Below, piece after piece: positions 56,623-64,000 of a stretch of 64,000 nucleotides of DNA. Every line of letters starts with the position of its first letter. Positions within the stretch are counted from its first letter, which is position 1. The notes beneath the pieces are model-generated. The model was given only the letters and a program-made list of their open reading frames with translations, was not told the DNA's origin and ran no database searches. Where the stretch lies: NCBI GenBank assembly GCA_028455995.1, contig JABELC010000016.1:248001-312000 (forward strand), in the 5' to 3' direction. Source of the DNA: Scleromitrula shiraiana. Taxonomy: Eukaryota > Ascomycota > Leotiomycetes > Helotiales > Sclerotiniaceae. The translations under genes and the position numbers were made by a program.

Positions 56623-58585
56623 TCATTGTCCCGTTGAACCTTTTTCCTCATCACGTTCAACCCCCAAAACTTCCTCTTCACCACCACTTCTCTCCATTCT
56701 CTCCCTCTCCCTCTGCACCTTATCTAACCCATCCTTCTTAAATCCTCCAGGCAACAAACACCACAACGCCAAAATCACCACCAAAAGCCCCAAAGCAATC
56801 GGCTGTAACACCTTGACTCCTCTCGCCTGCGCAATAGCACCCACCGCAAACGGAAAAAGCGCCGCACCACCCCCTCCAAACGCAGCCGCGAACCCAATAG
56901 CCGAGACATGCATTCTTCTCGGCAACAACTTGGTCGCCGCCACAATAGCAGCCGGAAACATGGGACCCAAAAAGAACCCCAACCACCCCGCAAAAACCGC
57001 ACTACTAACGAAATTCGGAATGAGCCAAAAGCACAACTCGAATGCCATGCATAGGAGTAAGTAGATCGTAATAGCCAACTTTTCGCCAATCCGGCCGGTG
57101 ATAAAACCGAGCAGGATTCGTCCGCATGTTAACCCGAGCCAGAATCCGGTGACGACGAGACCGGATGCGAAGGGGGCGCCGTGGCGGACGACGAGCATGA
57201 AGGTTACGAGCCAGCCGCCGAGGGAGACTTCGACGCCGACGTAGCAGAGGAGGAAGAGGGCGCAGGTCCAGGTGATGGGGTTTTTGAGGGCGGACTTGGT
57301 GTTAGATTCGGGTGGGGGTGGGGATGGGGATGTGGCTGATTCGGTGGTGCTGGTGCTGGTGGCGCTGGGATGTTTGGAGCGGTGGTGGGCGGCGTTGGAA
57401 TGGCGGAAGGAGATACTGCAGATGAGGAGTTCGAGGGTGGCCATTCCAATCTATTGGGTGGTTAATTTATAAATATGCAAAATAGAGGTAAGACTTACCA
57501 TGACATAATAAAACGTATACCAGGGTAGATTTCCCTTGGTGATCACTGTTTCTGTCAGTCAAAGAATCCTCTCACACAATCATAGAATAACAACAATAGA
57601 CCTCCACAAGCATATTATCCTCGCAAACGAAACACAGAAGAAAAGAAGACATACTAGCAGTAGCAATCAACGGACTAATCGTAGCACCCAGCCCATAAGC
57701 CCCATGCAAAATCCCCAACAACTCATTCGCCCTCTCCATATTCCCGATCCAAGCATTCCACGCCCCATCCTCAAGACCAATTCCGAACCCCGCAAACCCA
57801 AAAACAATCGGAAGTACTGGATAAGGAGGATGTGTACACGTGACTACGTATGTGATGATCTTGCACGAAGGTGCGATAATGGCCACGCCAAATTGTCCAA
57901 ATTTATTGTGGATGCGGTTGTTGAGGAAGGCGGCAAATGTGTAGCCTATGAATGGGGCGAGACTGTGGAGGTTGGTGAGTTAGTAGTTGTTAATTTTAGA
58001 AGAATTCTGTAGAAGAAGGAAAGTTGTTACAGGATAGGAAATCATGTGGATATATGGAACGAAATATGCAAATGGGCATTGAGATTGAACAAGGTGAAAT
58101 AAAAGAACCAAACTTCATACAAGATGAGAGATATGACGGTATAGCTTTGATTGTAGTAGGTTTCGAGCTGGGTTGAGGGGTTAGTTGGTTGCCCAATGGA
58201 ACGTGAGGAAGGGATGTCAAACGAACGTAGGGTATAAGTGCCTGTTTTTTTGGTCAGTTTGTATATTAGAATCTCAAAGAAGGGTACTTACTCCATATGC
58301 AGCATCATTCATGCCTATTTTGAATCAGAAAGCAGTTGTGGCATTTTACAGTATATTATTGCACGTACCCATGATAACGAAACTGTATAGAGTGGCTAGA
58401 TAACGATAGATATTTATCTTGGGCTCGTTCCATCGTTCCAATAATACTTGTTCACTCGTTTGAAGATCTGGAGCTGATTCTTCCGATTTGTTGATGACTC
58501 CGGACTCATCTTTAATTGATCCTGATACTATACTATCTTTTGGTGTATCGGGTTGCGATATTGAGTTCTGGATTGTCGAGGTCAT
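56623..58585 (-). CDS. Major facilitator superfamily transporter, 7 exons incl. 23 and 15 nt micro-exons
   Basis: Exons 58585-58369, 58314-58292, 58241-58227, 58167-58121, 57962-57655, 57545-57499 and 57450-56623 join in phase to give 494 residues. Across the small exons the protein reads IMGMNDAAYGALIPYLETYY then SLIFLAPFIGYTFAAFLNNR, a convincing MFS TM1-TM2 region, so the micro-exons are needed. Helices follow through the whole protein; the central loop is His/Ser/Pro-rich. FGFAGFGIGLEDGAWNAWIG and GRILLGFITGRIGEK are typical MFS loops. It should carry a small solute by proton coupling or facilitated diffusion in a membrane; the substrate is unknown. Fungal homologues often annotate as general-substrate or sugar-like MFS. 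Intron 3 uses GTTCGT. The C-terminal tail is acidic/Arg-rich and cytosolic. Confidence 0.88.
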
Positions 58586-59345
58586 AACGGATAGATAGAT
58601 AGATTAAGAGGTGTAAGCCAAGCGAACAATATAATTCACCACAGCCGGTATAAATATGAAGTAAATTGAGAATCCAGGCACACCGACTCCGCGCACCATG
58701 ATCTGGCAACTAATGCACGGTTATTCAATCACGTAGAATCTTATCATGTCAAAGAGATCTAATTGGCTATTATTACTAGCAACATAACTAGCAACATCTG
58801 GTTCAATTGAATATCCACTTCACTAACTCTGACTTGTCAGTAAACGATCATCCCCTCATGTTGCATGCATGACAAGTACCCGAGGTTCAGCCATTGCAGC
58901 CCGCTTCCCCACGACAACCCCAATGTATATATCAGATGGTAATTGAAACAAAATCGACGATAATGCTGCCATATTCTGTACAAGCAAACACATTTTGGAT
59001 TGGGCAACACCCAATCTGTCTGCTGACCTTTAAATTTTAATGAACAACCATTCTCTAGAGCCAACACATCTCATGGCAGTCGTGTATGTACAATATGAAG
59101 ATCAACACTCCAATGAGTTGTTTGCATTGAGAGCTCAAGTATGTGCCGGATATAACCAAAAATGGCAGCTTCACTCTCTTGTCTTGTGCGAGATTCAATG
59201 TTTCACAGCATTCCCTTGAACCAAGCAGTACCGGTATCCTATCTTACATCCTAGCTGCAAACAAAGACATGATCACCTAACTCATATCGAGTCCGTGCCA
59301 TGTCTCCGTCAGATATGCAACAAAAATTCAGTCGGCCTTTGATGA
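58586..59345. other. Intergenic, no gene supported
   Basis: 760 bp holding the MFS promoter (a GATA-type tetramer run near 58590-58605) and the 3' flank of the Ppm2-like gene. Nothing else seen. Confidence 0.5.
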
Positions 59346-62300
59346 TCAACCGACCTTTTGGTTAAGTTCATCCACCAATCTCTGCAAGTAGAATCCTCGC
59401 ACATCAGTTGGTAAACTCTCAAAAGACTTTACAATCTTTGCGATATCCTGTCTCCCCTTCTCGTATGCTTGCAAGTCTCGGTTGCCATACACATCTTTTC
59501 CTGCAGCATATCCAGTCTGAAGATTCCGAAAGAAAACATTCACGGCGATACTTATTCCAGATGTTGGTGAAGCTGTGTGCAACCAAAGTGAAGGTAAAAA
59601 TAGTACATCGCCTGGTTGAAGTAGAACTTCATGAGGATGCACATGTGAGAGACTAGGATCACCCAATTGCTCAAAAACATTGACATCTGAACTCGAAGCC
59701 CCAGGTGCAAAGTTGAAATACTTAACATCAGCTGGTGGGAAAAGCATTAGTTTCTTAGAACCCCTGACTTGGCAGAGGACGTTTGCCATAACCTATGACA
59801 GTTTAGTATAAACGGAATTCAGCACGGAATTTTGTGGACTCACATCGTAATGAAGCCACATATTGACAGGTCCAGAAATGCGCAATGGAGAACTATGGGC
59901 ATTATTCATGATGGAGGCTAGCTCCGAAGGCAACTTGAAGTCAGAAGCAATGCTGGGGAAGTCCTTTGTAATATCCGCGGGGATCTCCGAAGATTTTTCA
60001 GCAGAAAGAGAACGTAGATAGAGTTTACCTCCATTCTCAACTTCATTCAAAAAGTCTCCAAACTTCTTGGTGACATACGCGAAATTCTTTGAACTAAAGC
60101 TCATGTGTTCTGTAGATGCTTCATGCACAATGACCTATAGAACTTAGAATTAGCAGAGAATTCCCTGGGAATGATAAGAGAATTCACCTCTCTATCTACA
60201 CCAACTTTCTCTTTCAAATACTCAGACGTCCATACATTACAGCAAGTCCCAATGTCGAGGCCTTCAAGAATTACAGGCCTACCAGCCTGGAGAATTTTGT
60301 CAAATTCTGCGGAAGAGTCCACCTTGGCACGTGGTACTTTAACCAATTTTTGATCTCCTAGGCTTGGAGCAGGGTGATTGTTAAGTATCCTTGGTGCAGA
60401 AGCGACATCTACGTTATCGACATACTTCCAGGTAGGTCCTTGAACATTACGTGATATTTCTCCGTTTTGGTTTGATGGATGGGAAACTGTCAATGTATAA
60501 CAGCCTTTGTTCCAAAATGTCCCAAAAGAGAAACATACTGCAGATCCTCCCATTATAATTAAATTATCTCCACTTGACGCAGTTGACGTTCCTATGAGAA
60601 GCGGTCGAGTGGTAGGAGTTCCTAATGAGGATTCACTGATTGAAACCACTGGTTCTTCGGCTTTAATAGTGCAGCTGATGATTTCGTTCTTTGCAGGTAA
60701 CAAAATATCTTTGACGATACCTCCAACCACAACAATGTTACCTTGATGTATCAGTGCTTGTGCGCCAAATCGTGCAATTGTAAGTCCATTTTTGGGCTTT
60801 GCTCTGGAAGTCTCCAGTAATCTAAATGTCAATACAGGCTGCTAGAATATAATTAGCTGTGTCTATACGGACTCAATTAATGAGCATCATACCTCGTTCA
60901 GATTTGGAGAGCAGGCCCACTCCCATACTTGTTCTTGTACCTGGCCATCATAAGATATGCCACCAGCAATAAGTCCACGCCTGACAATCTCATGAGGCTT
61001 CAAAGAATAATCCGGATAAGCAACAACGCAAGATCCAAAAGTAGTAAGTGGCCGTTCATTTGAATCTATCTTGCATACAGTCCAACCTCGGCGTCGACTC
61101 CATATCATAATGTCGTCAACTAGAGTTCGGGAATCACGTTTACCTCCTAGCACCATCACATGGCCATTACCAAGGTTAACGGCAGAGTGACGATATCTTG
61201 GCAGCGGAAGATCATGAACTTTCTCCCATGTGTTCAACCATTTATGGTAGTACCAACAGTCTGCCATGGAATTGTCGGGCGATGTTCGGCCACCTACCAA
61301 TAAAGAGCCATCATCGCCAACATCTGTGATAGTATGGCACATTCGGCTAGGTGGCCATGAACCAGGACTCTGATTCGCCAATGGGTTATATAGATCATCC
61401 TTGGTGTATACATCACAAGAACTGACTCGAGTGTTCAGACCCATACCGGAGAAGTTTCCAATGGTATCTCGACCCAGAGCATCACTTGTTGAAAGTGTGG
61501 CAGCAAACCTTCTCTGACCCTGAGATTTTGGATATTCGGAATATCGGCTTTCCATGTGAGGGATCTCTTCAATGTTAGATGAAGACTCTGTACTAAGAAC
61601 TGCTTCTTTTGTGTTATCTGCTACAAGTAAGAAATAATGGGATCCAAATAATGCGAATTCTTCCCATTCATCGAATGGTTCAATTTTGTCTAAAGAGATT
61701 CTCTCCTCGGAATTTAGAAAATCATCAGCAGACCATAACTCCCACAAGTTTCGAACAGACACCGATGGCCAACCCAAAGAACGGAACCGGCCGTCTTGTT
61801 CAGATGTTGTCGGATATTTCTTGACAGCGCCTAAAGGCGTGCCCAATTTATCAAAGTGCCCCATCATGGTTTGAGCAAAAGGGTGATTGTTTCCATCCGG
61901 AAGGAGTTGCTCCAAGAGACAGAAACGTGCTATTGAAAGGTTGGTTCTACTCAGCTGACGGACTTAAAGGTATGAGACTTACCATCAGGAAGTTTACTTG
62001 CCCAACCAATCAATGCATCAGCAGCTTGTGTATTCATATATGTGATAGAAACTTCGGCCGTGAATAAGACCTCACAATTCTTAATATCTACCACCCGAGA
62101 CAAAGTAGCTTCGAGAAGTTTGAGGTCTCGTAAATCGCATCCTAGTTGCAGATATTGATCACTACTAAGTAAGATATCTCCATCCCGAGCATTTAAGTTG
62201 GTGAGCATAGAATTTAGTTCAGATGTACTTCGTACTACTGATTCCTTTTTGATCATCAAGTCTTTGTAATCGATATCAATGAACCTCACATTGTGGCAGT

Positions 62301-62777
62301 CATTAGGATACCTTGCCATACATTGCCAGGGGAGGGGGTCGCTAGAGAAAGTATGAGCAAGGTATGTAAGAACCATAGGAGAGCTTTTAGACTTACTATC
62401 CACATCCCAAGTTGATCACCAGCTTCTGCTTTTCAGACTTCTGCTTTAGAAACAGGCGAACCACATGGTCTATGGCTTTCATTCGTAGCCAATATCCTCG
62501 ATTGATGAGAGGAGAACGCCTTTGCGGCTTCTTGACAAAATAACGAAAGTAGTGAGGTTCATTTGCAAAGTAGAGACGTTCTACACTACGTTTGGATACA
62601 ATACTACTGTTGTTTGTCTAAATCTTCATCAATACCAAGGTTATTCCTGATCCTTCGATATGCATATGAAGAACTTACTCCCATAATCGAATCATCAGTT
62701 TTCTGGGCTTTTGTTTGCACCCCATTTGGCTTTGGATTCTTTGATGGACGAGAACCATCTTGAATTTGGGAACCCAT
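59346..62777 (-). CDS. PPM2: tRNA wybutosine-synthesizing protein 4 (Ppm2/Tyw4), 7 exons
   Basis: Exons 62777-62679, 62617-62397, 62341-61983, 61929-60893, 60841-60188, 60134-59844 and 59792-59346 join in phase for 1035 residues. Three modules: an N-terminal leucine-carboxyl-methyltransferase-like domain with SAM loop NLGCGYDPLPWQ; a Kelch beta-propeller (SRMCHTITDVGDDGSLLVGG; PLPRYRHSAVNLGNGHVMVL); and a C-terminal JmjC/cupin domain with HYD (HxD) near the exon 6 end, LMLFPPADVKYF and WLHTASP. Known role: the last methylation and methoxycarbonylation steps that make wybutosine at position 37 of tRNA-Phe. The domain order equals yeast Ppm2, though this protein is longer. Intron 4 ends TAGCAG, a tandem acceptor that would add or drop one Gln. 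Confidence 0.93.
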
Positions 62778-63429
62778 CCTATTCTCTTCCTTTCTTCCTT
62801 TCTTTCTTTCTTCCTTCCTTCCTACCTACCTATTTTCTATGTAAGTATCTATGATATATTGGTTGAAAGACTTGCAAAAGATTATGTACAGTAAAAATCT
62901 TTCTTTATAAAGCGTCTTTCGAAAATTTTATTAAGCTCAAGGTTGTGCCATCTAGACCCCACCAAAGGGTACTATACGCTAACGAAACAGCTACCAACCA
63001 CACCATCTCATTCTCATTCCTTAGAGCTCTTCTCGATTTTATTTTTTATTTTATTTTTTTTTGGGAGGGAACACTGAAGAATAACATGGGAACCTTGAAA
63101 ACCAACCCCGCGTCTATAATCGTATTTCATTGATGAGGAATTCAATACTACTAATACTACATACTACTAATACTACTTTTTAATGTCAAATGTTCATTCT
63201 CTACAAAAGATTAATTATTGATACAGCTTTGCTGTTAAGTTGACCTTGTGCGAACAATCTATCGAAGAACCCCAACAGAATCTACCATTAATTCCTAGGT
63301 ACTGTCTTGTTTACCCTACGAGGGGTTAATCACCTATCCACTTTCGAGCCTGCAGGAGGACGTAGTACCTTCGTTATCCTCTATCCTTCAATCGCGCATA
63401 GAATCCATTCTCCCTCGATATCCGTCGTC
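62778..63429. promoter_or_regulatory. Divergent promoter of Ppm2-like and Atg18-like genes
   Basis: 652 bp between the two start codons. A TTCC/TTTC-rich tract lies at about 62785-62835, next to the Ppm2-like start; an AT-rich block with a T-run lies at 63035-63062. No TATA box was assigned. Confidence 0.5.
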
Positions 63430-64000
63430 ATGAATTACATTACCTTTAACCAGGACTATAGCTGCCTGGCAGTCGGTCGGTGTACCATCTTCCCATATTC
63501 ATCGCATACGCTGATGCCCTACAATAGGAACCGCCAAGGGCTTTCGCATATACCATACAGATCCATTTTCGAAGATATTTATGGGAGATAAGGAGAATGT
63601 ATCCCTAGTTGAGATGTTGTTCTCGACATCTCTTGTCGCTATCAAACAATCACCTAGACATATTGTCATACAGAATACCAAGGTAATAATTCAAAGTAGC
63701 AATGGCTCACCAGGGACAAGATCAATGATCGATTGCATAACATACATTTTACACCAAATAATCAGCTACTCATTGTGTTCTTGCGGAGGCACTGCTGTTT
63801 TGGTTCTTTTCTAAAGCTTCAAAATAAGCACATTTACTAACTGTTTGCGCATATCTAGAGAGGTACGATAATTTGCGAACTAACCTTCCCTTCGGCGGTT
63901 TTGGCGGTGCGATTAAATCGGAAACGACTTGCCGTCTTTTTAGAGGAGGAGATATACCTATACGATATTTCGAATATGGACCTACTTTATACAATCTCTA
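63430..64000 (+). CDS. ATG18: Atg18-like PROPPIN, 5' part (runs off the right edge)
   Basis: Exons 63430-63475, 63528-63682 and 63859 to beyond 64000 join in phase. The start reads MNYITFNQDYSCLAVG, then TAKGFRIYHTDPFSK, VEMLFSTSLVAI, IVIQNTK, and TIICELTFPSAVLAVRLNRK with EEEIYLYDISNM. This is the family start of Atg18/WIPI beta-propellers, which bind PI3P and PI(3,5)P2 and act in autophagosome formation and vacuole shape. The phosphoinositide-binding FRRG motif lies past the window. The first intron is 52 bp with a GTCGGT donor, weak but forced by the phase (LAVG|TAKGF); the second is 176 bp with a TACTAAC branch point. Atg21 or Hsv2 paralogues are the alternative; the N-terminus fits Atg18 best. 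Confidence 0.88.

Noticed and set aside
57536..58012. 158-codon plus-strand frame
   Set aside because: Antisense to MFS exons 5 and 6 and the introns around them.
63770..63994. 74-codon minus-strand frame with PPKPPKGR
   Set aside because: Antisense to Atg18 exon 3, whose protein is clearly recognisable.

Overview
This window comes from the nuclear genome of a filamentous ascomycete. The signs are many short spliceosomal introns (about 48-183 bp, mostly GTAAGT-like donors, CTAAC/ACTAAT branch points, YAG acceptors), pyrimidine-rich promoters, genes on both strands with no operons, and a strongly AT-rich island next to ordinary gene-bearing DNA. Gene content (Kap123, Ulp1, a WDR48 homologue, Ppm2/Tyw4, Atg18, two BIM1/X325-like copper proteins) and protein character suggest Leotiomycetes, possibly Sclerotiniaceae (Botrytis/Sclerotinia relatives). 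That placement is inference; no database was searched.

Layout. 0-8 kb (+): the 3' part of an ankyrin-repeat protein, a GNAT acetyltransferase, and the importin-beta Kap123. 8.9-11.6 kb (-): a long disordered charged protein with two PCNA-box-like motifs. 11.6-16.3 kb: a gene desert with a 2.9 kb AT-rich island bounded by a diverged 60-68 bp direct repeat; a small secreted cysteine/glycine-rich protein gene begins 233 bp beyond its right edge. 18.2-21.0 kb (+): a three-exon protein of unknown function. 21.9-23.7 kb (+): a cytochrome P450 pseudogene. 24.9-26.2 kb (-): a protein with a C-terminal zinc-cluster-like motif. 26.9-29.6 kb: two BIM1/X325-like GPI-anchored copper proteins, head to head around a 712 bp shared upstream region. 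31.6-35.5 kb (-): a DDHD-domain phospholipase with a long disordered N-terminus. 36.8-41.8 kb (-): a seven-exon, 1528-residue protein of unknown function. 41.8-45.1 kb: a gene desert holding a MITE-like element. 45.1-47.1 kb (+): a phenol-hydroxylase-type FAD monooxygenase. 48.0-50.0 kb (+): a Ulp1-type SUMO protease. 51.4-55.4 kb (+): a WDR48/UAF1 homologue. 56.6-58.6 kb (-): a seven-exon MFS transporter with two micro-exons. 59.3-62.8 kb (-): the wybutosine enzyme Ppm2/Tyw4, head to head with Atg18, which runs off the right edge.

How the genes fit together. Most are unrelated housekeeping genes. Local units that look meaningful are: (i) the divergent BIM1-like pair, probably sharing regulation; (ii) the AT-rich island with the neighbouring secreted-protein gene, an arrangement typical of fast-evolving fungal genome compartments; (iii) the decayed P450 a few kb further on, whose nonsense codons fit G:C-to-A:T changes. 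Exon joins were made by hand from splice signals, reading phase and family similarity, with no transcript evidence. I found no CRISPR array, rRNA, convincing tRNA or intact transposon.
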